A stretch of 64,000 nt of DNA, taken from UBA6109 sp035366835. GTDB taxonomy: Bacteria > Desulfobacterota > Syntrophia > Syntrophales > UBA6109. Every line of letters starts with the position of its first letter. The stretch's first letter is position 1. The translations under genes and the position numbers were made by a program. The notes under the pieces were generated by a model that saw nothing but the letters and a program-made list of their open reading frames with translations, searched no databases and was not told where the DNA came from. This document shows positions 35,679-45,204 of this stretch, piece by piece. The stretch is taken from positions 62,001 through 126,000 of the forward strand of contig DAOSIS010000003.1 of the NCBI GenBank assembly GCA_035366835.1, given 5' to 3'.

Positions 35679-37967
35679 ATGGCGACCCGGGGGCTCGTGC
35701 GTTGGATTCTTGCTGCTACGCTTCTCTTTTTTTCCGCTGCGGCGACGACGGCCTCGGCGCAGATCAAGGTCTCGGTTTTCAATTTCGGCACCCTCAACCT
35801 GGAGGCGTCCGGGTACGGAACGACGGCAACCAACATGCTGATGACTTCGCTCGGCGCCGAGCCCTCGCTGGCCGTCCTGGACCGCAAGGAACTCGAAGCG
35901 TTCCTCAGTCTGAACGACCTGCAGCAGGACGACAATCTGGACAACGTCGTCGCCATCGGCACACGGCTCGGGATCAACATGATCGTCGTCGGCAACGTCG
36001 AAAAGAAGGGATCGATCATCATCATCAACTCCAAGGTGATCCACGTCGAATCCAAGAAGGCGTTCTTCAGCACGCAGCTGAGAGCGCTCGGCGACGCCGG
36101 ACTCGTCGGGGAAATCCGCAAACTCAGCTCCATGATCACTGCCGCCATCAAGGCGCAGGCGGCCAAGAGAGGGGATGAGGGCAAGGCGGCCCTCAAGGGA
36201 CCCGTCCGGGTGCAGAAGCGCGGGGGCAACAAGCGCGTGTTCCTGAGCTGGGAGGACTCCCCGGACACCCGGCCGGCCGGATACGAGGTATTCCGCAGCG
36301 CCCAGGAGGCGGGACCGTACGTCAAGATCGGAGAGTCGACGAAACCCGAGTATGCGGACCAGGACCTGGAGAGCGGCAAGACGTACTTCTACAAGGTGCG
36401 CGCGTTCGACGCCCGGGGCGGCCGCAGCGACTATTCGGCGGTCGTCTCCGCCGAGACGGCGCCGACCCCGAATCCGCCGGTCATCCTCAGGACGGAAAGC
36501 CACGTGAGGAGCATCATGCTCACTTGGTCCCCCAATCCGTCGAGCAGCGGCGATCCTGCGAAGCTGGTCGGCTACAAGCTCTACCGCGCCAAAGTCGAAG
36601 AAGGGCCTTACCGCGAAGTGGCGAACATCCTCGGCAAGGACCTCGGCATCGGCATCGATTCCGCCACCACGCTCGACAAGCTCCTCAAGGTCAACGTCCT
36701 GGACAAGGGCCTGGCCGACGGAGAAGACTATTTCTACAAGGTCACGGCCTGCAACGAGAAGAACCTGGAAAGCGAATTCTCCGCTTCCCTGAAGGGCAGG
36801 AGCCTGCCCGTGGTGTCGGGCCTCGCGGCCCAGGGGGACATGATCCGGGAGATCCTGCTGCGCTGGAACCCGTTGGATTCACCGTTCACCAAGGGATATT
36901 CCATCTATCGCAGCACCTCCGAAAACGCCGATTTCAAGAAGATCAGGCGTCTCGATTCCTACGACGTCGGGGCGGACAAGAAGATCGCCTTCACGGACAG
37001 GGATGGCCTGGGCGACAAGATCCGTTACTACTACTGCGTCACGGCCTTCGAAGAGGGGGATCAGGAGACATCGGCTTCCGTAACCGTTTCCGCCGTGACC
37101 AGGGGCAAACCGCCCACCCCGCAGGGATTCAAGGCCCAGAGCGGTCTCGTGAAGCGCATCGAATTGAGCTGGGCGCCCTCGACGGCGGACGACGTGGAAG
37201 GGTACAATCTCTACTGGTCGAAAGAAAAGGTCGGGCGGTACAGCCTGCTCAAGAAGATCGACGGCCGCGACCAGGGGCGTTATACCGACAGCGGACGGGG
37301 TTTTGACAAACTCGCGGACAACGCGACGATCTTCTACACGCTCTCCACGTTCAACAAGGTCGATGTGGAAAGCGATCTTTCCGAGGCCGTCAGCGCAACG
37401 ACCAAGCCGCGGCCGGCGAAGCCGTCGGGGCTGACGGCACAGGAAAGGAAAGTGAAGTCCGTGCCGCTGTCCTGGAAGGCGAATCCGGAGAACGATATCG
37501 CCCAGTATCTCGTCTTCCGGGCTGAGGGTGCAAGCGGACAGGACTACAGTCAGATTGCCAGGCTTCCCGGAAAGACCGAGTACCAGGACAAGGAACTCAA
37601 GGACGGCGCCCTCTACCGCTATCGCATCCAGGCGGAGGACAGGGACGGACTGATCAGCGATTTCTCGGAGCCGGTGACCGTTTCCACGAAGCCCCGGCCG
37701 AAGAGTCCGGAGGGGCTTTCCGGTGAGTTCAAGGACGGCAAGGCCGAGTTGCGCTGGAAGGCCGGTCCGGAGGCCGACCTCGCCCGGTACAACGTCTACG
37801 AGAAGCGCTTCCTGGGACGCGAAAAGATCGGTTCGTCGACGCAGGCGAGCTACGGCGACGCCTCGATCGTGCCCGGGAAACCGAAGACGTACGCCATCAC
37901 ATCGGTCGACAGAGACGGTCTGGAAAGCGAGCCGAGCCAGGAGCTGGTGGTTTCGCCGCCGAAGTGA
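35679..37967 (+). CDS. Exported CsgG-like protein with six FN3 domains
   Basis: A 762-residue protein with a signal peptide (LLFFSAAATTASAQ). Residues about 26-165 form a small CsgG/TolB-like domain: IKVSVFNFGTLNLEASGYG, LAVLDRKELEAFL, GINMIVVGNVEKKGS and VIHVESKKAFF. The rest is six fibronectin type III domains in tandem, each with a core Trp (LSWEDSPD, LTWSPNP, LRWNPLD, LSWAPST, LSWKANPE, LRWKAGPE) and a YxVYR/YxLYR strand. Start at the ATG with AGGAGGAGG just before it; the longer ORF from 35613 overlaps the previous gene. FN3 strings usually act as spacers or binders at the cell surface. Confidence 0.85.
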   Translation: MATRGLVRWILAATLLFFSAAATTASAQIKVSVFNFGTLNLEASGYGTTATNMLMTSLGAEPSLAVLDRKELEAFLSLNDLQQDDNLDNVVAIGTRLGINMIVVGNVEKKGSIIIINSKVIHVESKKAFFSTQLRALGDAGLVGEIRKLSSMITAAIKAQAAKRGDEGKAALKGPVRVQKRGGNKRVFLSWEDSPDTRPAGYEVFRSAQEAGPYVKIGESTKPEYADQDLESGKTYFYKVRAFDARGGRSDYSAVVSAETAPTPNPPVILRTESHVRSIMLTWSPNPSSSGDPAKLVGYKLYRAKVEEGPYREVANILGKDLGIGIDSATTLDKLLKVNVLDKGLADGEDYFYKVTACNEKNLESEFSASLKGRSLPVVSGLAAQGDMIREILLRWNPLDSPFTKGYSIYRSTSENADFKKIRRLDSYDVGADKKIAFTDRDGLGDKIRYYYCVTAFEEGDQETSASVTVSAVTRGKPPTPQGFKAQSGLVKRIELSWAPSTADDVEGYNLYWSKEKVGRYSLLKKIDGRDQGRYTDSGRGFDKLADNATIFYTLSTFNKVDVESDLSEAVSATTKPRPAKPSGLTAQERKVKSVPLSWKANPENDIAQYLVFRAEGASGQDYSQIARLPGKTEYQDKELKDGALYRYRIQAEDRDGLISDFSEPVTVSTKPRPKSPEGLSGEFKDGKAELRWKAGPEADLARYNVYEKRFLGREKIGSSTQASYGDASIVPGKPKTYAITSVDRDGLESEPSQELVVSPPK

Positions 37968-38006
37968 GAACGGAAATTTTGACCACGAAGAAGAAGGAGG
38001 TTCGGC

Positions 38007-38327
38007 ATGAAGCGGAGATGGGGCGGAAAACGATGGACGGCGGCCGGGATCGCCCTCGTGGTGTTCCTGCTATGGAGCGGGGCGAGCTTCGCGGCGGAAA
38101 CGGGACGGTTTCAGGTCGTGGCGGGCAAGGAGGAAAACAGCTACCTGGTCGATACGACGACGGGTGCCGTTTGGGTTCTGACCTATCGCACGCTCGCCAC
38201 GGGCCGTGAACCGATCGCCATTCCGTACAAGTTCATCAAGATTACGCCGAAGGAGGCGAATACATTCATCGTCGAAAATGTCCAGCAGGTCGCTCCGTTT
38301 CTGAACAAAGAGGCAGAGCGCAAATGA
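38007..38327 (+). CDS. Small exported hypothetical protein
   Basis: A 106-residue protein with an N-terminal hydrophobic leader ending GASFAAE, so it is exported. The mature part GRFQVVAGKEENSYLVDTTTGAVWVLTY followed by a few strands looks like a small beta domain that binds or displays a ligand; I do not recognise the family. It has AAGGAGG before the ATG and lies 39 bases after the FN3 gene, in the same direction and cluster. Confidence 0.65.
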   Translation: MKRRWGGKRWTAAGIALVVFLLWSGASFAAETGRFQVVAGKEENSYLVDTTTGAVWVLTYRTLATGREPIAIPYKFIKITPKEANTFIVENVQQVAPFLNKEAERK

Positions 38328-38431
38328 ACGGGGGAAGACCCGCGGAGATTTCTGCGCGCCGGAACGAAAGGGCAGGATAGGGGGTTCCGTTTCGCCGCCT
38401 GTCTGCGGGACGCCGGACGGGGAGGGGATTT

Positions 38432-41185
38432 ATGAAATTCGCTGTCGCTCGTTGGAGACTGATCCTGGCCTTTGCGGTATTGCTGCCGGTCGTTCAGGGG
38501 TGCCTTGTGGCAACGAAGAACACGATCATTTCTCCCGAGATCACGTCGCTGTTCAAGGGGCAGTACAAGATCGATCCGTACATGGAGGACCACCGGCCCA
38601 GGACCGTGGCCGTCCTCCCCTTCGTGGACCAGTCCGGGAGCAAAGAAGGTTTCGAGCCGGTCCGGCGCGGTTTCTACAACCATTTCAGCTCGCTTCCCTT
38701 CAAGGATCTGGAATTGTACCGCACCGACGACCTCCTGCGGAAGGCGGACCTCACGGATCCGGAAGCCATCAGCAAGAAGACGCCGCAGGAACTGGGCAAG
38801 ATCCTCGGGGTCGACGCCGTGGTCTACGGCGACATCTCCAACTTCGACAAGCTTTTCGCCGTCGTCTATTCCCAGGTCGCCGTCGGGGCCGACATCAGGA
38901 TGTACGATACCGCGACGGGAAAGTTCCTCTGGAGCGGCAGACACACCGTCCGTATCCATGAAGGCGGCATTTCCACGACTCCCGTCGGCCTCATCGCGAC
39001 CATCATCGCCACCTCCATGAACGTCCGCGACATCCAGCTGCTGCGCGCCTGCGACGACCTCTTCCGGGACATGGTGAAGACCATCCCGACGCCGTCCCTG
39101 GCGGAACAGCTGCGGCCCCCGGTCATCACCCTGCTGACGCAGGATACCAAGGGGCTGCCGAAGAAGGCGGGCGACGAGATCCGGGTCGTCATCCAGGGCG
39201 ATCCGAAGAAGCAGGCGTCCTTCAGCATCGGCGGCTTCAAGAAGGACATCGAGATGCGCGAAATCGAACCGGGGGGCTATCTGGGGACCTATCGCGTCAT
39301 CCCGGGCGACAACGTGAGCAAAGCCCTCATCACGGGATATCTGAGGGATGATTCGGGCGGGACCGCGGAATGGGTCGATGCCCTGGGAACGGTGACCATC
39401 GACACGACGCCTCCCGCCAAGATCGGCAAGGTCGCGGCCGTGGGACGGAACACGACGGTCCTTCTCAACTGGGAGAAGTCCGCGACGGGGGACCTCGCCG
39501 GCTACCGCGTCTATCGCAGCGAGACGCCTCTGACGGGGTATGCGGAAATCGCGAAGACGGAACTGCCGGAATTCCGTGACGCGGGCCTTGTCAACAGCAA
39601 GAAGTACTACTACGCCGTGACCGCCGTCGACCGGGCCGGAAATGAAAGCGACCGGAGCGATGCGCTGGCCGGCATGCCCGTGGCGCCCGGGCCGACGCCC
39701 GTCGGCGGCGTCATCGAGACCGACACGACCTGGGTTGCGGGGGCGAGCCCTTACGTGATCGAAGAGACGATCCTCGTTCGCGACAAGGCGACGCTGACGA
39801 TCGAACCGGGAACGGAGATCCGCTCCCGGGGAGGGGCCCTGGTGATCGAGGGAAGGCTGCTCGCCGAGGGCGACGCCGAGCGACTGATCGCTTTCGATGC
39901 GATGGAGCCGGGCAAGTCCTGGGGCGGGATCGCCTTCAACAACGTGAAGGAAAGAGAAAACATCCTGAGATACTGCCGGATCCGGAGCGCCGGGACGGCC
40001 GTTTCCTGCCAGGCGTCGTCGCCGCGGGTCGAGTTCTGCGAGCTGACGGGGAACGGGACGGCGATCAAGATTGCCGGCGCTTTTTCGAAGCCCGTGATCG
40101 GGAAAAACGCCTTGCGCAAGAACAGCGAGGCGGCTGTGATCGTCACGGACGGCGCACGGCCCTCCATCGATGAAAACCGCATCGAGGACAACGAAAAAGA
40201 GGGACTCCTGATTGTCTCCGCCATGCCCACGGTGACCCGCAACGTCATCACGCAGAACCGCGGGACCGGCATCGTCATTCAGAAGAGCAAACCGATCATT
40301 GCGGAAAACAACATCACCGACAACAAGCCGCTCGATGCGGCGGCCGACATGACGGGCGAGGCGGTCAGCGCGCTCGACAACTGGTGGGGCACCGCCAAGG
40401 GGATCGAGGTCCTTGCCAGGGTCAGGGGCAAGGTCGACATCCGTTCCGTCCTCACGGGCCCCTATCCGGAGGGCAAGCCCCTGGAACTGCCGATTCTCGG
40501 TTCGCCGCTCGCCGGGACGGTCAAGACGGACTCCTTCCTGACCCTTTCCAACAGCCCTTACCGCGTGGCGAAGGACGTCGTTCTGGACGGCGGAGCGACG
40601 CTGTACGTCGAGCCCGGGGTGGTCCTCCAGTACGATCACGGCACGTCCATCATCGCCGAGGACGGAGGGATCATCGCCCGGGGGACGCCGGACCGTCCCA
40701 TCCTGTTCACGTCATCGGCCGTTTCACCGTCGCCCGGCGCCTATGCGGCGGCGGTGCAGTTCAAGAAGGCGACGAAGGTCAACAGCGCGCTCGCCTTCTG
40801 CATCGTCAAGTACGCTTCCACGGCCTTCGACATGTTTCACGGCTCCCCGGAGATCTCGTCCTGCGCCATCCTGTACAGCGCCCAGAACGGGATCTTCTGC
40901 CGCAACGATTCCGCCCCGAAGATCGCACTCTCCACCTTCAAGGGGAATCAGGGGGAGGGGGCGATCAAGTGCGTGGGGATGTCGAATCCGACGATCCGCA
41001 ACAACAATTTCGTCGAGAACGCCGTGTCGATCCAGACCTTTTCCTCCATCTACATCGACGCACGGCAGAACTGGTGGGGCAGGAATCCGCCCGATCTCGA
41101 CGGCATATGGGGCGACCTGGACAAGAACATCAACATCAAGCCGTGGCTGGAAGCGCCGGCGGAGAAGGCTTTTTCGGAGGAGTGA
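38432..41185 (+). CDS. DUF799-like, FN3 and beta-helix lipoprotein
   Basis: A 917-residue lipoprotein (lipobox VVQGC). Residues about 25-225 resemble the DUF799/GNA1162 lipoprotein family: RTVAVLPFVDQSGSKEGFE, TPQELGKILGVDAVVYGDISNFD, FLWSGRHTV. Then come an Ig-like part (about 230-320), one FN3 domain (about 325-415, LNWEKSATGDLAGYRVYRS), and two stretches of right-handed parallel beta-helix (about 430-650 and 690-900) with repeated N-x-I/F ladders and the NWWG corners in LDNWWGTA and RQNWWGRN. The helix part is of the kind that binds or modifies polysaccharide; no catalytic residues are evident. Confidence 0.8.
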   Translation: MKFAVARWRLILAFAVLLPVVQGCLVATKNTIISPEITSLFKGQYKIDPYMEDHRPRTVAVLPFVDQSGSKEGFEPVRRGFYNHFSSLPFKDLELYRTDDLLRKADLTDPEAISKKTPQELGKILGVDAVVYGDISNFDKLFAVVYSQVAVGADIRMYDTATGKFLWSGRHTVRIHEGGISTTPVGLIATIIATSMNVRDIQLLRACDDLFRDMVKTIPTPSLAEQLRPPVITLLTQDTKGLPKKAGDEIRVVIQGDPKKQASFSIGGFKKDIEMREIEPGGYLGTYRVIPGDNVSKALITGYLRDDSGGTAEWVDALGTVTIDTTPPAKIGKVAAVGRNTTVLLNWEKSATGDLAGYRVYRSETPLTGYAEIAKTELPEFRDAGLVNSKKYYYAVTAVDRAGNESDRSDALAGMPVAPGPTPVGGVIETDTTWVAGASPYVIEETILVRDKATLTIEPGTEIRSRGGALVIEGRLLAEGDAERLIAFDAMEPGKSWGGIAFNNVKERENILRYCRIRSAGTAVSCQASSPRVEFCELTGNGTAIKIAGAFSKPVIGKNALRKNSEAAVIVTDGARPSIDENRIEDNEKEGLLIVSAMPTVTRNVITQNRGTGIVIQKSKPIIAENNITDNKPLDAAADMTGEAVSALDNWWGTAKGIEVLARVRGKVDIRSVLTGPYPEGKPLELPILGSPLAGTVKTDSFLTLSNSPYRVAKDVVLDGGATLYVEPGVVLQYDHGTSIIAEDGGIIARGTPDRPILFTSSAVSPSPGAYAAAVQFKKATKVNSALAFCIVKYASTAFDMFHGSPEISSCAILYSAQNGIFCRNDSAPKIALSTFKGNQGEGAIKCVGMSNPTIRNNNFVENAVSIQTFSSIYIDARQNWWGRNPPDLDGIWGDLDKNINIKPWLEAPAEKAFSEE

Positions 41186-41218
41186 CAGGGGCCTTGCGGA
41201 CTTGAAGCCAATTGACAA

Positions 41219-41247
41219 TTGTAATCCCACAGGGTTTTTGGTATGGT
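41219..41247 (+). promoter_or_regulatory. Promoter of the LPP20-like gene
   Basis: TTGTAA (41219-41224), 17-base spacer, TATGGT (41242-41247), preceded by TGG (extended -10). A perfect TTGACA at 41212 is off by seven bases in spacing. Separates the last cluster gene from the preceding ones. Confidence 0.45.
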
Positions 41248-41324
41248 GCGGCCCGAGGGGCGGCCGCACGACGGGGACCGGAAGGCGCTGACGGAACCCC
41301 TTTGAGAAGGGGTGACCCTTCCGG
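41246..41324 (+). ncRNA. Structured leader RNA upstream of the LPP20-like gene
   Basis: Two structured elements fill the leader. First, an 8-bp stem GTGCGGCC/GGCCGCAC (41246-41253, 41262-41269) with an 8-base loop. Second, a nested pair: an outer 8-bp stem CCGGAAGG/CCTTCCGG (41278-41285, 41317-41324) enclosing an inner 7-bp stem ACCCCTT/AAGGGGT (41296-41313, TGAG loop). The ribosome binding site AAGGAGG follows at about 41334. The first stem overlaps the -10 box by two bases, so only the second element is certain to be transcribed. No known riboswitch class is recognised. Confidence 0.5.
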
Positions 41325-41345
41325 GGTCTTCATAAGGAGGACGAT

Positions 41346-42203
41346 ATGAAGTCGAAGCTCTTGGCAGCGTTGGGAATCGCAGTGGCGATGACCCTGACGG
41401 CTGGAATCGGCTGGTCGGCGGACGCCGTCAGCATGTCCGAATGGATCGAAAAGATCGGGAATCAGGGGAACATCAACTGGTCGGCGGGTTATGTGGAAGC
41501 CGTGGGGATCGGCGCACCGCCCGAACGGTTCATCGGCAAGCCCCAGGCCCGCCCCATGGCGCTCCGGGCCGCGCAGGTGGATGCGTACCGGAATCTGCTC
41601 GAGGTGACCAAGGGGGTCCGCGTCGACTCGACAACGACCGTCAAGGACTTCACCGTCGAGAGCGACATCATTCGCACCCAGGTGGAGGGCGTCGTCAACG
41701 GATCGAAGGTGACGAAACAGGAATACATGTCCGACGGCACGGTGGAAGTGACCGTGCGGATGCCGCTGGGCGGCGGATTCGCGCAGGCCGTGCTGCCGAA
41801 GATCCTGGAACGCAAGCAGGTACAGCCCCCTGCGCCGCCGGCAGGTCCCGCGCCCGCCGCGATGGTTTTCACGGGACTCGTCGTCGATGCCAGGGGACTC
41901 CAGGCAAGACCGGCAATGGCCCCGAAGATTCTGGATGAGAGCGGCAGGGAAGTCTACGGTTCGGCGAACGTCGACCGCGAATACGCCGTACAGCAGGGCA
42001 TGAGCGGATACGCAAGGGATCTGACCGCGGCGCAGAGCAACGCCCGCGTCACGAACAATCCGCTGAGCGCCAAGGGCCTGAAGACGGACGGACCGGGGCG
42101 CGCCGACATCGTCATCGGCAATGCCGATGCCGACAAGCTTCGCGGCGCGGCGGAAAACGTGGATTTCATGAAGAAGTGCCGCGTCATGATCGTACTGGAC
42201 TGA
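41346..42203 (+). CDS. LPP20-like exported protein
   Basis: A 285-residue protein with a signal peptide (LGIAVAMTLTAGIGWSA). Residues about 45-150 match the LPP20 pattern: ARPMALRAAQVDAYRNLLEVTKGVRVDS followed by VNGSKVTKQEYMSDGTVEVTVRMPL, the helix-sheet unit also present in the FlgT-like first gene of the cluster. The C-terminal half, after a Pro-rich linker (about 160-172), begins MVFTGLVVDARGL and ends with a short beta part. No lipobox Cys, so it is periplasmic or surface-attached by other means. Has its own promoter and leader. Confidence 0.75.
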   Translation: MKSKLLAALGIAVAMTLTAGIGWSADAVSMSEWIEKIGNQGNINWSAGYVEAVGIGAPPERFIGKPQARPMALRAAQVDAYRNLLEVTKGVRVDSTTTVKDFTVESDIIRTQVEGVVNGSKVTKQEYMSDGTVEVTVRMPLGGGFAQAVLPKILERKQVQPPAPPAGPAPAAMVFTGLVVDARGLQARPAMAPKILDESGREVYGSANVDREYAVQQGMSGYARDLTAAQSNARVTNNPLSAKGLKTDGPGRADIVIGNADADKLRGAAENVDFMKKCRVMIVLD

Positions 42204-42314
42204 GAAGCAAAGACCCTGCGTCTCGCGCCTGGACGCGATGTCGCCGGAACCTTTCGACCGCAGTTGCCTCCCCCCCGGGACGGAGCTGCGGTCGTTTCGC
42301 ATCGGGGGAACCGC

Positions 42315-44141
42315 ATGTCGAAAATCGAAGTGCTGCCGCAGGACGTTGCGGAGCGGATCGCAGCCGGCGAGGTGGTCGAGCGTCCGGCGTCCATCGTGAA
42401 GGAACTTCTGGAGAACGCCCTGGATGCCGGCGCCTCTTCGATCTCGGTCACGATCGAGAAGGGCGGATGCGAGTCGATCCGCGTCGCCGACAACGGCCGG
42501 GGCATCGAGGCCGCCGACGTGCCGCTCGCCTTTGCGCGCCATGCAACCAGCAAGATCCGCGTCTTCGACGACCTCTTCCGGCTGCGGACCTTCGGATTCC
42601 GGGGAGAGGCATTGGCGAGCATCGCCGCCGTTGCGCGGGTCGAGATGGTCTCGAGAACCGCCTCGAGTCCAAGCGGAATGCGGATCGTCGTCGAGTCGGG
42701 GACGGTGCGTGAGAGCGCCGAGATCGGCTGCCCCGTCGGAACGACGGTCCTGGTGGACCGCATCTTCGCTTCCGTTCCCGCAAGGAAGAAATTCCTGAAG
42801 ACGGCGGCGACAGAGCAGGGCAACTGTCTCGACACGGTCACGAGGCTGGCCATGTCGAACGCGGGCGTGGGGATCCGCGTGACCGCCAACGGGAGGGAGA
42901 CGATGAACCTGCCCGCCTCCGGAGATCTCGCGGAAAGGCTGGCGCTCCTGCTCGGCGGAGAACTCCGCGGGCAGCTCGTTCCCCTCGACTACAGCGCCCG
43001 CGGCATCCGCATATCCGGCTTTGCCGGCCGTCCCGACCTGAGCCGCTCCTCCTCCCGCGGGATGTTCTCTTTCGTCAACCGCCGTTCCGTCCGGGACCCG
43101 CTGCTCACGAGCGCGATCATGACGGCCTATCGGGGAACCATGGAGGGCAGACGCTATCCCGCCGTGGTTCTGTTCGTCGACTTGCCGGCGGAGGAACTCG
43201 ACGTCAATGTCCATCCCGCGAAGGTCGAGGTCCGTTTCCGGGACCCGCGTGCCGTGTACGAAACGGTCGTGGAGGCCCTGACGGGGGCGGCGGCGAACCG
43301 GGCCCTGTCCCGTCCCGGGTCTCAAGAAGGGGAGGCCGCGGCCGGGGGCGTCGCGAAGGCGCCGGAGAACTACCGGCTGCGCATCGAAGAAGCCCTCAAA
43401 CGATACACCATCCTGCCGTCGCGGAGGAACTTTCCCGTCCGGCGGCCGCACGACGGGGAATCCGGCCGTCCGGCTGCCGGACCGGGCGCCTTGCCGGAGC
43501 GGAAGGAACCGACGGCGCCGGCTCCGGGGCCGGCGCCCGAGCCGGCCCGATCGGCCCCGCGTTTTTCGGACCTCCTGTATCTCGGACAGATCCTCCAGAC
43601 CTACCTCGTTTTCGCGGGTCCCTCCGGCCTTGTGCTGCTCGACCAGCACGCCGCGCACGAGAGGGTCCTCTTCGACAAGCTGAAGAAGAGTTCGTCGCTG
43701 CGCGGCTCGCCGGCGCAGCGCCTTCTTCTTCCGGAGGTCATGAGCCTGCCGCCGGGCGACTTCGCGCTTCTCTCCGAGGCCGCCGGAATTCTGGGTGACC
43801 TGGGCCTGGAGGTCGAACCCTTCGGTGCCGATACGGCCGTGGTCCGGTCCGTGCCGTCGCTGCTTGCGCGGACGAACCCGCGGGATCTCGTGGCGGAGAT
43901 TCTGGAAGAACTGGCCGAGACGTCCCGGACGGCGGAACTCGAGGACCGGCGGGAAAGGATCCTCGCCCGCATGGCCTGCAAGGGAGCGGTCAAGGCCAAC
44001 GCGGACCTGAGCGAGTCGGAGGTGAAAGCGCTCTGCACCGATCTGGATGCCGCCGCGACCGCGACGACCTGTCCGCACGGCCGACCGCTGTTCATCCTGC
44101 TCTCGCAGGGTGATCTCGAGAGGATGTTTCACCGGAAGTGA
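42315..44141 (+). CDS. mutL: DNA mismatch repair protein MutL (endonuclease type)
   Basis: A 608-residue GHKL ATPase. N-domain: RIAAGEVVERPASIVKELLENALDAG, DNGRGI, FGFRGEALASI. C-domain endonuclease motif DQHAAHERVLFD (the last acid is Asp instead of the usual Glu), with ACKGAVKAN and CPHGRP completing the metal site. A Pro-rich linker separates the halves. Such MutL nicks DNA itself, as in bacteria lacking MutH. ATG at 42315 follows GGGGGA at seven bases; the longer ORF from 42264 lacks a site. Confidence 0.95.
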   Translation: MSKIEVLPQDVAERIAAGEVVERPASIVKELLENALDAGASSISVTIEKGGCESIRVADNGRGIEAADVPLAFARHATSKIRVFDDLFRLRTFGFRGEALASIAAVARVEMVSRTASSPSGMRIVVESGTVRESAEIGCPVGTTVLVDRIFASVPARKKFLKTAATEQGNCLDTVTRLAMSNAGVGIRVTANGRETMNLPASGDLAERLALLLGGELRGQLVPLDYSARGIRISGFAGRPDLSRSSSRGMFSFVNRRSVRDPLLTSAIMTAYRGTMEGRRYPAVVLFVDLPAEELDVNVHPAKVEVRFRDPRAVYETVVEALTGAAANRALSRPGSQEGEAAAGGVAKAPENYRLRIEEALKRYTILPSRRNFPVRRPHDGESGRPAAGPGALPERKEPTAPAPGPAPEPARSAPRFSDLLYLGQILQTYLVFAGPSGLVLLDQHAAHERVLFDKLKKSSSLRGSPAQRLLLPEVMSLPPGDFALLSEAAGILGDLGLEVEPFGADTAVVRSVPSLLARTNPRDLVAEILEELAETSRTAELEDRRERILARMACKGAVKANADLSESEVKALCTDLDAAATATTCPHGRPLFILLSQGDLERMFHRK

Positions 44142-44187
44142 AGCGGTCCACCGGAGAGGATTTTCGTCCACTGCTTGAGGAAAGAAC

Positions 44188-45126
44188 GTGGTTTCAAAAG
44201 AAACAGCCGACGGCCGCCCCCGCGTCGTCGTCCTCGTGGGCCCGACGGCCGCCGGAAAATCGGAACTCGGCGTGGACCTGGCCGCCAGGTTCGCAGGCGA
44301 GATCGTCAGCGCCGACTCGATGCAGGTCTATCGATACATGGATATCGGCACGGCCAAGCCCTCGGCCGAGGAGCGCGGGCGCATCTCCCACCATCTGATC
44401 GATGTCGCCGATCCCGACGAGGACTTCAGCGCGGCGGTTTTCGCCGCGCAGGCCGCCGCGGTGATCGAGAGGCTCCACCGGGAGGGCAGGACGATCTTCC
44501 TCGTCGGCGGCACCGGACTCTACATCAAGGCGCTGCTCCGGGGGCTCGTGGAGACGCCCGCGTCGGACGCCGGACTGAGAAACCGCTGCCGCGAGCACGT
44601 CCGGCGGTACGGGAGCCTCTCCCTCCACGAGAGGCTTCGGAAAATAGACCCGCAGGCCGCCGTGAGGATTCACCCTTCCGACGTGGTGCGCGTGATCCGG
44701 GCGCTGGAGGTGTTCGAACTGACGGGCCGATCCATCTCGGAGATCCGCGAACGGCACGCCTTTGCGACCTGCCGCTACCGGACCCTGAAGATCGGTCTTG
44801 CCGTGGAAAGGAGGGAGCTGCTGGAGAGAATCGACCGCAGAACGGACCGGATGATCGAACGAGGCCTGGTGGACGAGGTTCGTGAACTGCGGCGCCGGGG
44901 GTACGGGCCGGATCTCAAATCGATGTCGTCGCTGGGCTACCGGCACATCGCCGGCTGCCTCGAAGGGCGCTGCACGCTTGCGGAGGCTGTTCAGAAAACC
45001 AAACAGGACACCCGGCGCTATGCGAAGCGGCAGATGACCTGGTTCGGCGCCGATCCCGAAATCCAGTGGCATCCCCGGGAGGACGCCGAAAAAGTCTATG
45101 AAAAGATCGGTGGATTCCTGTCCTGA
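44188..45126 (+). CDS. miaA: tRNA dimethylallyltransferase
   Basis: A 312-residue enzyme adding dimethylallyl to A37 of tRNAs that read codons beginning with U. P-loop GPTAAGKSELG at residues about 18-28, then SADSMQVYRYMDIGTAKP, HHLIDVADPDEDFSA, FLVGGTGLYIKALL and the C-terminal KQDTRRYAKRQMTWF. GTG start. Directly after mutL, the mutL-miaA order of many bacteria. Confidence 0.96.
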   Translation: MVSKETADGRPRVVVLVGPTAAGKSELGVDLAARFAGEIVSADSMQVYRYMDIGTAKPSAEERGRISHHLIDVADPDEDFSAAVFAAQAAAVIERLHREGRTIFLVGGTGLYIKALLRGLVETPASDAGLRNRCREHVRRYGSLSLHERLRKIDPQAAVRIHPSDVVRVIRALEVFELTGRSISEIRERHAFATCRYRTLKIGLAVERRELLERIDRRTDRMIERGLVDEVRELRRRGYGPDLKSMSSLGYRHIAGCLEGRCTLAEAVQKTKQDTRRYAKRQMTWFGADPEIQWHPREDAEKVYEKIGGFLS

Positions 45127-45204
45127 TGACGGCCATCCATGACGGGGACATCCCCGCCGCGGCGGTTCCGATGCGGGGCGGAGCGGCCGACGCGCCGAAA
45201 GTGC

